Numbered from the stretch's first letter, positions 36,336 to 46,239 are shown. The stretch: 64,000 nucleotides of DNA from Massilibacillus massiliensis (GCF_900086705.1 NZ_LT575483.1:1138735-1202734), one strand, 5' to 3'. Numbers and translations: made by a program. Notes: generated by a model not told the origin, from the letters alone.

Positions 36336-37032
36336 GAGCAACGCCCTCCTCCGGCTGGCTGATTTCATCCCGTACCAACTTGCCATCCCGTACCATCAAC
36401 TGGCGTTGCGCATACTCTGCAATATCCGGTTCATGCGTTACAAGAATAATCGTTTTTCCCTCTTTATGCAACTGACCAAATAACCCCATAATTTCGATAC
36501 TCGATTTCGTATCAAGATTCCCGGTTGGTTCGTCGGCCATCAAAATTCTTGGATCATTGACAAGCGCACGAGCAATCGCTACCCTTTGCCGCTGTCCGCC
36601 AGATAATTCATTTGGCAAATGATCTTTTCTCTCTCCCAGTCCGACTGACTCAAGCAGCGCTGCCGCCCGTTCAGTACGCTCTTTCTTATTTACACCTGCA
36701 TAAATGAGCGGTAAAGCTACGTTTTCTAAAGCACTGATTCTCGACAATAAGTTAAAGTTCTGAAACACAAAACCAATTTTTTTGTTGCGTGTAATCGCCA
36801 GCTTATCATCACTGAGCTGTGCAACTTCCTCGCCATCGAGAATGTAAGACCCCGTTGTCGGTCGGTCTAAACAGCCTAAAATATTCATCAACGTTGATTT
36901 ACCCGAACCAGACGGTCCCATGATGGCTGCAAACTGTCCTTTTTTTATATGCAAATCAATCCCCGCAAGCGCCGCCACAGTTGAGTCTCCGACATTATAA
37001 ATTTTCTTTACATCAGAAAGACGAATTGTCAT
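36328..37032 (-). CDS. MacB-type ABC transporter ATP-binding protein
   Basis: 234 residues with Walker [16 protein letters not shown], signature [15 protein letters not shown], Walker B ILMADEPTGNLD and switch His LVTHEPDIA, the LolD/MacB class. In Proteobacteria MacB carries this domain fused to the permease; here, as in other Firmicutes, it is a separate gene. Lies 15 bases after the adaptor gene. Confidence 0.94.
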   Translation of the reverse strand: MTIRLSDVKKIYNVGDSTVAALAGIDLHIKKGQFAAIMGPSGSGKSTLMNILGCLDRPTTGSYILDGEEVAQLSDDKLAITRNKKIGFVFQNFNLLSRISALENVALPLIYAGVNKKERTERAAALLESVGLGERKDHLPNELSGGQRQRVAIARALVNDPRILMADEPTGNLDTKSSIEIMGLFGQLHKEGKTIILVTHEPDIAEYAQRQLMVRDGKLVRDEISQPEEGVAHV

Positions 37033-37047
37033 ACTAGATTCTCCTTC

Positions 37048-38145
37048 CTATCTTGGCGGTGGCCCGCCTTGATCCTTTGACGAGCTGCTGCTTTTTGAAG
37101 TTGATTTTGTATACGAAATAGACAATGTATCGCCTTCACTAAGTCCATCCGTTATCTCCACTTTATCATCACTGTATAACCCAATCGTTACGCTTCTGTT
37201 CTCTGTAGTTCCATCTGGATGTGCCAGCACAACATACTGTCCGTCATTATTCGTCTTTAATGCAGAAAGCGGAATCATGAGCGCGCCTTCTTTTTCAGCC
37301 GTATGGATGTTAACTCTGGCCGTCATGGCTGGTTTTAATAAATTTTCCGGATCATCAATATCCAGTGTCACACTATAATAAATAACCGTCGTCGTAGAAG
37401 TACTGCTGGACCAAGTACTGCCTACATCTGTTTGTGATATATTCGATACGGTTGCAGTAAACGTTCTGCCACTATAAGCATCTACTGTAAAGGTTGCTTT
37501 TTGACCAATTTTCACCTTGCCGATATCTGTTTCATCGACTTTTGCATTAATTTGTTTCGTTGACATATCGGCAACTGTCATAATCACAGTTGGGGACGTT
37601 ACGCCTGCTGTAATCATCGTTCCTGCAATTTTAGGCTCACCGATCACAACCCCATCCATCGGCGAAACGATAATCGTATCATTTACATCCGATTGAACAC
37701 CTGCATACGTTAATACAGCAGTTTGATAGGATAGCAACGCATCTTCTAAATCCGCATCGGATTTTGCTCCAATAGAATTTAAATATTGTAATCTTTTATA
37801 TTTTGCTTCTGTATTCGTCACTTTATATTTCGCCTGATCAAGCTGCGTCTGTAACGTGGTGCTGTCTAATACAGCGACTGTCTGCCCAGCTTTTACAACG
37901 TCATTTTCTTTAAACATTACTTCTTTTAACCGCGCCGTAACTTTAGAACTGATTTCTACCGAATTTAAAGGTTTAATCGTTCCCGTCGCAGACACAGTAG
38001 AAGTTATTTTTCCTCGTTCAACCACTGCTGTTTGTGTCACTGTTGGCTGAACCGTCTGCTTCGCGCTGTAATAATAGTACCCACCGCCAATGCACGCCGC
38101 AATTACAACAAAAACAACAATCCACTTGATTTTTTTTTCTTGCAT
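37048..38145 (-). CDS. MacA-like periplasmic adaptor protein
   Basis: 365 residues: an N-terminal membrane anchor, a barrel-sandwich (lipoyl-like) domain split around a short helical hairpin (about 50-170, TARLKEVMFKENDVVKAGQ and IVSPMDGVVIGEPKIAG), then beta-barrel and membrane-proximal domains (MTARVNIHT, LKTNNDGQYVV). The tail is Ser/Lys-rich. It links the MacB pump to TolC across the periplasm. Two bases separate it from tolC. Confidence 0.92.
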   Translation of the reverse strand: MQEKKIKWIVVFVVIAACIGGGYYYYSAKQTVQPTVTQTAVVERGKITSTVSATGTIKPLNSVEISSKVTARLKEVMFKENDVVKAGQTVAVLDSTTLQTQLDQAKYKVTNTEAKYKRLQYLNSIGAKSDADLEDALLSYQTAVLTYAGVQSDVNDTIIVSPMDGVVIGEPKIAGTMITAGVTSPTVIMTVADMSTKQINAKVDETDIGKVKIGQKATFTVDAYSGRTFTATVSNISQTDVGSTWSSSTSTTTVIYYSVTLDIDDPENLLKPAMTARVNIHTAEKEGALMIPLSALKTNNDGQYVVLAHPDGTTENRSVTIGLYSDDKVEITDGLSEGDTLSISYTKSTSKSSSSSKDQGGPPPR

Positions 38146-38147
38146 AG

Positions 38148-39419
38148 TTATTCTCCTTTACTCATGCCCATTGCATTTTCTAGTTTTGCTTTATATGTTG
38201 CATAGTCATATTGTGCTTGAATATAATTTGTTTTTGCCGTAGTTAACGCCAACTGTGCATCAATCACATCCAACATAAGTCCTTCTCCAGCTCTATATTT
38301 TTCCTTTGCAATAAAATAATCTTCTTCCGCCTTATGAATGGCAACCTGTGTACTATTAAATCTCTTCTCTGCTTCGCGCATACTCAGATAATTTTCACGT
38401 ACTTCTAAATCAATCGCATCGGCTTGTTTTTCAAAATTTAGCTGTGCTTGCTCTACAGCAATTTGTGCCTGCTTTATATTTGACTCTGTCACATTGCTGT
38501 CAAAAAGATTCCAGCTCGCAGAAACTCCGGCCGCTAACGTATGATTATCATCACTTGGCAGCACTTGTTTTTGCCAGCTATTTTCAACGGATAAATTTAC
38601 CGTTGGCTTTTTATCACTTTTCGCAATTTTGACATCTTTTTCTGCCTGCTCTATTGCAATTTGATATTTCATTAAATCTTTACGATTGTCTTTTGCATAA
38701 GAAATACAATCCATAAGCGAAGAATCAAAGTTTTGATACCCTGCATCGTCAATTAACTCGACTGGTTCTTCACCTTTTAGTTTTATAATATTTTTCAAGG
38801 TGCTTACAGCAACATCATACGTATTTTGCGACTTGATTAAGGTTTGCTGCGCATTGACAAGCTCCACTTCCGAACGAAGTAAGTCTACCTTTGGGGAACT
38901 GCCTGCATCATATAATTGTTGTACATTATTTAAATGTTCCTGATAATTATTTACCGTCTCTGTATCTACATCAACGACCTTTTTGGCTTCTAAAATATCA
39001 TAATAGGCAGTTATCGTCGATAAAATTGTATTTTCCTCTGTTCTCGCAAGCCCCAGCTCAGCAGAAGTAATTTCCTCTTGCGCCTTTTCTATTTTTAACT
39101 CATTTTTGCCGCCAGTATAGAGTGGCATACTCATCGTTATTCTGTTACTATTCCCCCGAGAAGACCCATTATTATTTATATCGGAAAAGCTAAAGCTGCT
39201 GTTTGCTGAAATGGAAGGTTTTTTCTGCCCTTTTGCTCCATCTAAAGCAACTTTCGCATTTTCTCCATCCTTCTGCGCGATTTTAATATCATAATTATTG
39301 GTAAGTGCCATATCAATGGCCTGATCCAAAGATAAATCAGCACAAAATCCAGCCGACGTATTCAGTAAAAAATAACTCGCCGTTACCGCCATAACTTTGC
39401 GCAAAGACTCTTTTTTCAT
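38148..39419 (-). CDS. TolC family outer-membrane efflux protein
   Basis: 423 residues with a signal peptide, two repeats of the TolC helical hairpin (LSLDQAIDMALTNNYDIKIAQ near residue 30, then about 215-420) and long alternating Q/A/E-rich helices. It forms the outer-membrane channel of the pump encoded downstream, so this operon is a complete TolC-MacA-MacB machine and evidence for an outer membrane. AGGAG precedes the start. The exported substrate is unknown. Confidence 0.92.
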   Translation of the reverse strand: MKKESLRKVMAVTASYFLLNTSAGFCADLSLDQAIDMALTNNYDIKIAQKDGENAKVALDGAKGQKKPSISANSSFSFSDINNNGSSRGNSNRITMSMPLYTGGKNELKIEKAQEEITSAELGLARTEENTILSTITAYYDILEAKKVVDVDTETVNNYQEHLNNVQQLYDAGSSPKVDLLRSEVELVNAQQTLIKSQNTYDVAVSTLKNIIKLKGEEPVELIDDAGYQNFDSSLMDCISYAKDNRKDLMKYQIAIEQAEKDVKIAKSDKKPTVNLSVENSWQKQVLPSDDNHTLAAGVSASWNLFDSNVTESNIKQAQIAVEQAQLNFEKQADAIDLEVRENYLSMREAEKRFNSTQVAIHKAEEDYFIAKEKYRAGEGLMLDVIDAQLALTTAKTNYIQAQYDYATYKAKLENAMGMSKGE

Positions 39420-39723
39420 CTAGCACACTCCTCTGCCGTTCCTTCTGATAAAATTGATTACTTCATTATAAAAGTTCTTTCTTTGAAAAATATTTGTTTT
39501 TGATAGAAATTCTCAAATTATTCTAGTTTTCCATCCATTGTTCATAACGCATTGCTATACATAATTTTACACCTTTATTCTAAAGGGAAAAACACGTTTC
39601 GACATAGTTTTTTTCCTCTGCCTTTCAGATTGGAAGAAAGGTATCTTATTACTTATGTTGAACTATGTAAAATACACGAACTATAACGCACGCACATGCA
39701 CAAAAAGGTAGGTTAACAAAATC
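39420..39723. promoter_or_regulatory. Divergent tolC/recQ intergenic region
   Basis: A 304-base gap. A plausible recQ promoter is TTGAAC (39658-39663), 18 bases, TATAAC (39682-39687). Nothing else stands out apart from short A+T-rich runs. Confidence 0.45.
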
Positions 39724-41835
39724 ATGTTACAACAAGCACTTCAATTATTAAAACGTTTTTATGGATATAATGAATTTCGACCCGGGCAGGAAAAAATCAT
39801 TCTAAGCTTGCTCGAAGGCAAAGATACTGTTGCGATTATGCCAACCGGAGCCGGAAAATCCATTTGCTTTCAAATCCCTGCACTGCTGCTTCCTGGCGTA
39901 ACCCTTGTCATATCACCGTTGATTTCTTTAATGAAGGATCAGGTAGATGCGCTAAACATGCAAGGTATTCCTGCTACCTATATCAACAGTTCCCTCACAT
40001 CAGCAGAACTCAGCCGCCGCCTTTATGACATCGGCAGCAATCATTATAAACTTATCTATATTGCCCCAGAACGTCTATCGACAGAGGCTTTTCAATCCAT
40101 TCTAAATAAACTCACCGTGAGTATGGTAGCCGTAGATGAAGCGCACTGTCTCTCACAATGGGGACATGATTTTAGGCCAAGCTATCAAGCCATCTTCCCA
40201 TTTATTAATACCTTGCCGACCAAACCTCTGATCAGCGCTTTTACTGCCACGGCAACGCTCGAAGTAAAAGAAGATATTCATACATTGCTCGGCCTGCATC
40301 GACCAGAAATTTACGTTACTGGTTTTGATCGTCCAAATTTATATTTTAGCATTCTTCGAGGTGAAAACAAACAAAAATTTATTTTGAACTATATCAAAAA
40401 TCATGCAGACCAATCCGGCATCATTTATGCGGCCACACGTAAAGATGTGGATGGTCTATATGAACTGCTCCTCAATAAAGGTTATCAAGCTGGGCATTAT
40501 CATGCTGGCCTTCGCGATGACGAACGCATCCACCAGCAAGAACAATTTCTGTATGACAAAATTCAAGTTATGGTTGCCACCAATGCATTTGGTATGGGTA
40601 TTGATAAATCCAATGTCCGCTTTGTCATCCATTACAACATGCCAAAAAATATGGAAGCTTATTATCAAGAAGCCGGACGCAGCGGGCGTGACGGTGAACC
40701 AGGTGAATGTATCTTACTATTCAGCTCCCAAGACATCATGCTGCAGAAATTTCTCATTGATAAATCCGTAGAAAATCCTGATCGTAAACAGCATGAACTG
40801 GGCAAATTGCAAGCTATGGTTGACTATTGTCATACACCAAACTGCCTTCGCCAATACATTCTGCAGTATTTTGGTGAAACGAGCGCCAAAAATGAATGCG
40901 ACCACTGCAGCAACTGTAAAAACGACAGTGAACTGATCGACATCACCATTGATGCACAGAAAGTATTTTCTTGCGTATATCGCCTGCGTGAACGGTTCGG
41001 CGTGACAATGATTGCCGATGTGCTGAAAGGCTCTAAAAATAAGAAAGTCCTGCAATTCAAATTTGATCAACTTCCTACCTATGGTTTGTTCTCAAATCGC
41101 AGTGTAGATGAAATTAAATCTTTAATTCAGCGTCTTACTGCAACACAATATCTGGCACTTACCGAAAGTGAATACCCTGTAGTAAAATTAACGGAAACAG
41201 CCTTTGCCGTCTTAAAAAATGAAGCAAGCGTTTGGCAAAAAGTTGTTAAAACACATAAAGCACAAGCGGATGACACGGTTTTTACTGCGTTGCGTAAACT
41301 TCGCAGAACAATTGCCGAAGAAGAGAATATTCCACCGTATCTCGTATTTGCCGATAGTACCTTGCGGGAAATGTCTGCGCAATTGCCAAGAACAATGGAT
41401 GACCTACAGCAAATCAAAGGTATCGGAGAAGTAAAACAAAAAAAATATGGCGCGCAGTTTTTAAATTTACTCAAAGAATTTGCACCTAGCGCACCACCGG
41501 AAACCAAAGAAAAAAAAGTACAACCTGAAAAAAAATCCGACAAACAGCCTACCCATCTAATCACCTTGCAAATGTTTGCTGATGGCCTATCCCTAGAAGA
41601 AATTGGCCAAACACGTGACTTAAAACCTGTAACCTTGCAGAACCACCTTGTAAAAGCTGCCGAAGAAGGTCATCCCGTAGATTGGGATCGCTTAATCCCC
41701 GCGGGTCAAGAATCACGCATAATCGCCGTGATCGATGAGCTCGGCACTGATAAACTTCGTCCAATTAAAGATGCCTTACCAGAAGAAATCGGTTATGACA
41801 CCATTAAAGCAGTTATTGCAAAGCATTTTTCTTAA
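39724..41835 (+). CDS. recQ: RecQ family ATP-dependent DNA helicase
   Basis: 703 residues: helicase motifs MPTGAGKSICFQ (I), DEAHCLSQWGHDFRPSY (II with the RecQ aromatic loop), SAFTATAT (III) and QEAGRSGRDG (VI); RecQ zinc site with CLRQYIL...CDHCSNC (about 385-400); winged-helix RQC region; HRDC domain (about 510-585, with DLQQIKGIGEVKQKKYG); and a C-terminal helix-turn-helix module (about 615-700, LSLEEIGQTRDLKPVTLQNHL). It unwinds DNA 3' to 5' in recombination and fork repair. Length and order are those of Firmicute RecQ. Confidence 0.95.
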   Translation: MLQQALQLLKRFYGYNEFRPGQEKIILSLLEGKDTVAIMPTGAGKSICFQIPALLLPGVTLVISPLISLMKDQVDALNMQGIPATYINSSLTSAELSRRLYDIGSNHYKLIYIAPERLSTEAFQSILNKLTVSMVAVDEAHCLSQWGHDFRPSYQAIFPFINTLPTKPLISAFTATATLEVKEDIHTLLGLHRPEIYVTGFDRPNLYFSILRGENKQKFILNYIKNHADQSGIIYAATRKDVDGLYELLLNKGYQAGHYHAGLRDDERIHQQEQFLYDKIQVMVATNAFGMGIDKSNVRFVIHYNMPKNMEAYYQEAGRSGRDGEPGECILLFSSQDIMLQKFLIDKSVENPDRKQHELGKLQAMVDYCHTPNCLRQYILQYFGETSAKNECDHCSNCKNDSELIDITIDAQKVFSCVYRLRERFGVTMIADVLKGSKNKKVLQFKFDQLPTYGLFSNRSVDEIKSLIQRLTATQYLALTESEYPVVKLTETAFAVLKNEASVWQKVVKTHKAQADDTVFTALRKLRRTIAEEENIPPYLVFADSTLREMSAQLPRTMDDLQQIKGIGEVKQKKYGAQFLNLLKEFAPSAPPETKEKKVQPEKKSDKQPTHLITLQMFADGLSLEEIGQTRDLKPVTLQNHLVKAAEEGHPVDWDRLIPAGQESRIIAVIDELGTDKLRPIKDALPEEIGYDTIKAVIAKHFS

Positions 41836-42016
41836 GCCTTTTTACATCGGATACCATCTTGACGTTTAGATCATACTATAAAAGTTTCTAAAATGATTAT
41901 TATTTTCAAAAATTAACCAAATGACTTTCTGCTTTTGCATAAGTATGATAAGCTAATAAGAGAAATTGGCATGAAAATACTGTGAGCCATACAAAAGGAA
42001 AAAGGAGCCGTCAAGC

Positions 42017-43147
42017 ATGCAGACATTTAAAGATTTACAAAAAAGAATACTGGAAACATCGGCGTTAGGCCACGCAAACGATTTTTCCGTAAAAAATCTA
42101 TTCGAAGATTTTGATAAAAGTGAATTAAATTGTCTTTTCACGCCTGAACGTCATCCGGTATTCTGGAATTTCGATGCCTGCGTAACCAAGGCAAACCAAA
42201 CTGGTTTAAAAATCTCCAAAGATGTCCATTCGTGTATGCAATCACTACACCGCAAAAAAAATCTTGCATATGCACTCATTGCCCCAGCGTTTATTGGGCA
42301 ATTTAGCGATCAAGTCACCCCCGGAATGCTACGCAGTGCTTTTAAACAAATGGGTTTTGATGGTATGGTCGAGGTTGCTGTTTTCGCCGACATTCTAACC
42401 TTGAAAGAAGCACTGGAGTTTGATCAAAATATTATTTCCGAAAAAGATTATCAATTAACCAGCTGCTGTTGCCCAATGTGGATTGCCATGATCCGCAAAA
42501 TATACAGCGAGCTGATGCCGCACGTGCCTGCGACTGTATCACCGATGATCGCCGCAGGACGTACGGTGAAAATTCTTCACCCCGATGCCCTAACCGTCTT
42601 CATCGGCCCTTGCATCGCAAAAAAAGCAGAAGCAAGAGAGCCTGATCTCCAAGGCGCCATTGACCATGTGCTGACATTTCAGGAAACCCAAGAATTATTT
42701 GATCTGTTGAAAGTAGATTTAACACTTTTCAACGCCAACGAGAAAGAAAACTCTTCTAAAGCCGGGCGAATTTACGCACGGGTCGGTGGTGTCAGCGAAG
42801 CGGTAAGCAATACGGTTGAGCGCCTCAATCCCAACCGAGAAATTGCCATCAAAACACGTCAAGCAGACGGTGTAATCAACTGCAAAGCCATGATCAACGA
42901 ACTCATGTCCGGTCAGATAACAGCCAACTTCTTTGAAGGCATGGGCTGCATAGGCGGCTGTGTCGGTGGTCCCAAATCGATTCTTGACAAAGCGATCGCC
43001 AAAGATCATATCAACACCTACGGCGAAAAAGCCCTTTATCCAACACCAATCGATAACCCTTACGTCATTGAACTGCTGCACCGCCTAGGTTTTGACACCC
43101 CTGAAAGTCTGATTGAAGATAATAAATTTTTCACCCGAAAATTTTAA
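42017..43147 (+). CDS. Stand-alone [FeFe]-hydrogenase-like catalytic domain protein
   Basis: 376 residues made almost only of the hydrogenase large-subunit C-terminal domain. The three H-cluster signatures are recognisable but divergent: L1 LTSCCCPMWIAM, L2 IGPCIAKKAEA (usually MPC-x2-K-x2-E) and L3 FFEGMGCIGGCVGGP (usually ending in GGGxP). All cluster cysteines appear present. There are no N-terminal ferredoxin domains and no nearby partner or maturase genes. It could be a minimal hydrogenase of the poorly known group B/D type, or a redox sensor. AAAGGAG precedes the start. Monocistronic with a terminator. Confidence 0.82.
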   Translation: MQTFKDLQKRILETSALGHANDFSVKNLFEDFDKSELNCLFTPERHPVFWNFDACVTKANQTGLKISKDVHSCMQSLHRKKNLAYALIAPAFIGQFSDQVTPGMLRSAFKQMGFDGMVEVAVFADILTLKEALEFDQNIISEKDYQLTSCCCPMWIAMIRKIYSELMPHVPATVSPMIAAGRTVKILHPDALTVFIGPCIAKKAEAREPDLQGAIDHVLTFQETQELFDLLKVDLTLFNANEKENSSKAGRIYARVGGVSEAVSNTVERLNPNREIAIKTRQADGVINCKAMINELMSGQITANFFEGMGCIGGCVGGPKSILDKAIAKDHINTYGEKALYPTPIDNPYVIELLHRLGFDTPESLIEDNKFFTRKF

Positions 43148-43186
43148 AATTTAAATATACGTTACTTTCTAAACTCGTTGAAAAGC

Positions 43187-43230
43187 AAAAAGTTTAAGAT
43201 GGCTGCATAAGCCTCTTAAACTTTTTTATT
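43187..43230 (+). terminator. Terminator of the hydrogenase-like gene
   Basis: Stem AAAAAGTTTAAGA (43187-43199) with TCTTAAACTTTTT (43214-43226), extended by GGCT/AGCC inside, followed by a T run. Confidence 0.8.
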
Positions 43231-43327
43231 TTTGTGTATGTATGGGATTTCTTCGTATAGTCATAGCTATAACAACTCCAACCTTTTCATTAAAAAGTAT
43301 AATTCCTGTGGTAAGTATATGTCATTT

Positions 43328-43342
43328 TGAGAATGATTGTCA
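43328..43342 (+). promoter_or_regulatory. Fur-like box (distal) upstream of the third TonB receptor
   Basis: TGAGAATGATTGTCA matches the 7-1-7 Fur core at 12 of 14 specified bases, 70 bases ahead of the promoter. A 268-base leader and promoter region precedes the gene; no other gene is seen in it. Confidence 0.6.
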
Positions 43343-43411
43343 ATAATCTATGTTGAAAATCACTTTTAATGATAGTACTGTTTATACTTCGTATAAGATT
43401 ATGGGTAATAA

Positions 43412-43441
43412 TTGACATTGATTATCATTATCCTGTATACT
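43412..43441 (+). promoter_or_regulatory. Fur-controlled promoter of the third TonB receptor
   Basis: TTGACA (43412-43417), 18 bases, TATACT (43436-43441). A Fur-like 19-mer (43414-43432, GACATTGATTATCATTATC, 16 of 19 matches) covers the spacer, so bound Fur would block RNA polymerase directly. Confidence 0.8.
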
Positions 43442-43588
43442 TTCTTTTATAAGTAAAACAAGTTGAATTCTTGGCGATTACCATGAATGTCCGTTTTGCT
43501 GGCTTGGTCATTACAAGTATGCCGGGACAAGCAGACTTTTCAGCGTGAGCTAGGAAGCATATATCTTTAAAGGAGTATGAGGAACCGC

Positions 43589-45778
43589 ATGAAAAAAAGA
43601 ACACTAAGTCCAACAAAAAAAAGATTGCTGTACGCTTTAATCGGCAGCAGTTTTTTTTGGCAATCCCCAGTCTACGCTGCTGACGAAACTGCGCAGCCAC
43701 CGTCCGAACAGGAAGTTCAGGAAACAGCGGCAGTCGATGATGCATCGCAGCATGAATTCACTTTGGAAGGCATGGAAATCACAGCCCTAAAAGAAAAAAA
43801 AGCAAAAGAAGATAAAGCTGATACCGGCTATGTTGCCAAACGCAGCTCTGTCTCTACCAAGACCGACACACCACTCAACGAAACGGCGCAGTCTATCAGC
43901 GTAGTTACCCGTGAGCAGATGGAAGCACGCGCCGTGCAAACCCTCGATGAGGCCGTTGCCTATACACCGGGTATCACCCCTACTACTTCTGGAAAAGACG
44001 CACGTGGTTACAGCTATATAAGCATTCGCGGACTTAGCGACGGCACCTATTCAACCTTTACTGATGGTCTGAGAAACGCATCCGGAATTTTTATCACAAC
44101 CAATACTGACCCTTATGCGTTTGACCGTATTGAAATTCTACGGGGACCTGCTTCCATTCTTTATGGCGCCAACAGTCCCGGGGGGCTCATCAATCAAGTG
44201 ACCAAGCTGCCACCTGAACAGGAACTGCACGAACTTCAAATGCAAGTCGGCAATAACGCAAATAAAAGCCTCGCCCTTGATTTTGGCGGACCGGCAACTG
44301 ATGACGGCAAACTGTTCTTTCGTCTGACAACGCGAACGCAGGATCAGGATTTAGAACGCGATCACAGCAGCGCCAATAGCATCTTTGTTGCGCCGGCACT
44401 CACTTGGAAACCAAATGATGACACAAAATTCACCGTCTTATCTACCTATCAAAAAAATAAAGTTAAAGGTGTTACAGTTTCACGAGAAATTTTTTCACCA
44501 ACAAATCCTCTATACGGATTACCAAGTACATCATATTTCGGCGAACCGGACTACGATCATTACGAACGAGAGCAAAAACAGATCGGCTATATTTTTGAAC
44601 ATAAATTTGACGATGTATGGTCGGTAACGCAGACCGCTCGTCACACCGATATTAACCTAGAGTATAGATACGTAGAAAAAGGCATGCTTAGTAGCGACGG
44701 ACGAACGCTAACGCGCGGCGCATATGACATGCCGGAATTTCTACGTTCTAATAGCATCGATACGCATTTTCAGGCCAAATGGACAACCGGGTCGTGGTCG
44801 CATACGAGTTTAGTAGGGTTTGATTATCTGCAGACTAACTATAATTCCCGCATATTAACTGGCGATGCGCCCAACCTTGATATAAGAAAATTTAACTATG
44901 GTCAAGTGGTACCCGCACCGACTAATCTTTATTCTGCTACTGTAGCTCATATCCGCCAGCGTGGTTTATATCTACAGGATCAGGCAAAATTAGGAGAACG
45001 TTGGGTGTTTTTAATGGGCGGTCGACGCGATTGGTATGAAGATGATTCAAGCGGTATTAAACAGACAGCCAATACCAGTCGAGCCGGCATCGTGTATCAC
45101 GCGACCAACGAACTATCCCCTTATATCAGCTATGCAGAATCCTTCGAAGGACAATCTGAAAAGGATCGTTACAATAAACCGTTTGACCCGACCACCGGAA
45201 CCCAATACGAAGTTGGTGTCCAATACGAACCGGTCGGAAGCAATGCTCGGTTCACCGCCGCTGTATTTGATCTGCGCCGGCAAAATATGTTGACCCCTGA
45301 CCCATTGAACGAAGTGATTTCCGGCCCTAAATATAAGGTACAAACCGGAGAGGTCGCATCAAAAGGACTGGAACTGGAAGCACAGTTGACACCGGTGAAA
45401 GGGCTGAATGTGATCGCAGCCTATACTTATCTGGATAATAAAACAACGAAGAGTAATACAGTGGGAGAAATCGGCAAACGCACAGTCGGAGTTCCCAAAC
45501 ATGTTGCTTCGCTCTGGACCGACTACACGATACAGGAAGGCAAAATGAAAGGGCTTGGCTTTGGTGCCGGTCTGCGTTATATCGGCTCACGGTATAATAG
45601 TGCCAACGATTTCAAACATTCAGGCGTAGTCGTAACCGATGCGATGATTCGCTATGATTTAGACGAATGGCGGCTGGCACTCAACGTCCGCAACGTCTTT
45701 GATAAGTTTTATGATGTCGGCACCGGTTTTGCCGGTGAAGGTCGTACTGTACTGTTAACAGCTACGCATAAATGGTAA
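43589..45778 (+). CDS. TonB-dependent siderophore receptor
   Basis: About 729 residues: signal peptide (KRLLYALIGSSFFW), TonB-box region (EFTLEGMEITALKEKK), plug (ETAQSISVVTREQMEARAV, IEILRGPASILYGANSPGG) and a 22-strand barrel that ends LLTATHKW. It is a paralogue of the receptor at 18.3-20.5 kb, sharing even the signal-peptide wording, but the two are clearly diverged and have different neighbours. It imports a ferric siderophore. Start chosen at the ATG at 43589 with AGGA five bases ahead; the earlier ATG at 43577 abuts its Shine-Dalgarno. Confidence 0.92.
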   Translation: MKKRTLSPTKKRLLYALIGSSFFWQSPVYAADETAQPPSEQEVQETAAVDDASQHEFTLEGMEITALKEKKAKEDKADTGYVAKRSSVSTKTDTPLNETAQSISVVTREQMEARAVQTLDEAVAYTPGITPTTSGKDARGYSYISIRGLSDGTYSTFTDGLRNASGIFITTNTDPYAFDRIEILRGPASILYGANSPGGLINQVTKLPPEQELHELQMQVGNNANKSLALDFGGPATDDGKLFFRLTTRTQDQDLERDHSSANSIFVAPALTWKPNDDTKFTVLSTYQKNKVKGVTVSREIFSPTNPLYGLPSTSYFGEPDYDHYEREQKQIGYIFEHKFDDVWSVTQTARHTDINLEYRYVEKGMLSSDGRTLTRGAYDMPEFLRSNSIDTHFQAKWTTGSWSHTSLVGFDYLQTNYNSRILTGDAPNLDIRKFNYGQVVPAPTNLYSATVAHIRQRGLYLQDQAKLGERWVFLMGGRRDWYEDDSSGIKQTANTSRAGIVYHATNELSPYISYAESFEGQSEKDRYNKPFDPTTGTQYEVGVQYEPVGSNARFTAAVFDLRRQNMLTPDPLNEVISGPKYKVQTGEVASKGLELEAQLTPVKGLNVIAAYTYLDNKTTKSNTVGEIGKRTVGVPKHVASLWTDYTIQEGKMKGLGFGAGLRYIGSRYNSANDFKHSGVVVTDAMIRYDLDEWRLALNVRNVFDKFYDVGTGFAGEGRTVLLTATHKW

Positions 45779-45860
45779 GAAAAAACGCCGTTATTGCCTT
45801 CAAAATTTTGCGATAATAGAATATCCCATTGCCCCTATTTACATAACAACTCGTACAAAA

Positions 45861-45899
45861 GAGAGAAAAAACGCAACCATCGCTGGCTGCGTTTTTTTC
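45861..45899. terminator. Bidirectional terminator
   Basis: Stem AAAAAACGCAACC/GGCTGCGTTTTTT between the receptor (+) and the 32-residue gene (-); A and T tails allow termination of both. Confidence 0.75.
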
Positions 45900-45998
45900 T
45901 TATTCAGATTTAGTTGATGAAACTGCTGGAGTCGGTTCAACTTTCTTTATTTGCTTTTTCTTCTTTTTTTCCTTGTTCTTTGGGCTTTTATCTCCCAT
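45900..45998 (-). CDS. Small lysine-rich protein (MGDKSPK type)
   Basis: A 32-residue frame starting MGDKSPKNKEKKKKK and ending in a Pro/Ser/Thr tail. AGGAG lies nine bases before the ATG and a strong terminator follows the stop at once. I recall this short lysine-rich opening from small hypothetical proteins in many unrelated bacteria, so I consider it a real gene. Strong positive charge suggests binding to RNA, DNA or ribosomes, but the function is unknown. Confidence 0.65.
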   Translation of the reverse strand: MGDKSPKNKEKKKKKQIKKVEPTPAVSSTKSE

Positions 45999-46239
45999 AT
46001 CGAACATCTCCTTTTTGTAACAATGAACTATGTTTAGTATAGCATAGTTTATCCACAAACGATGTTATTCATATATGCACATCGCATGATAACGCATGCG
46101 CTAGACAGTTGAAGTATGCTACCGGCTAGTTACCCCTAAAATAGCTTACGATTTCATCGGATTAGTCCGATATAAGGTGCTATTTGGAAAAAACTTATAT
46201 ATTCTTGTCTAAAATTAATTTTCTGAGTAAGACGAAGGT
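45999..46239. other. Intergenic stretch with small hairpins only
   Basis: About 240 bases before the REP-like palindrome. ACTATG...CATAGT (near 46028-46049) and ATCGGATTAGTCCGAT (near 46157-46172) are short inverted repeats. No gene or promoter of quality was seen. Confidence 0.4.
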
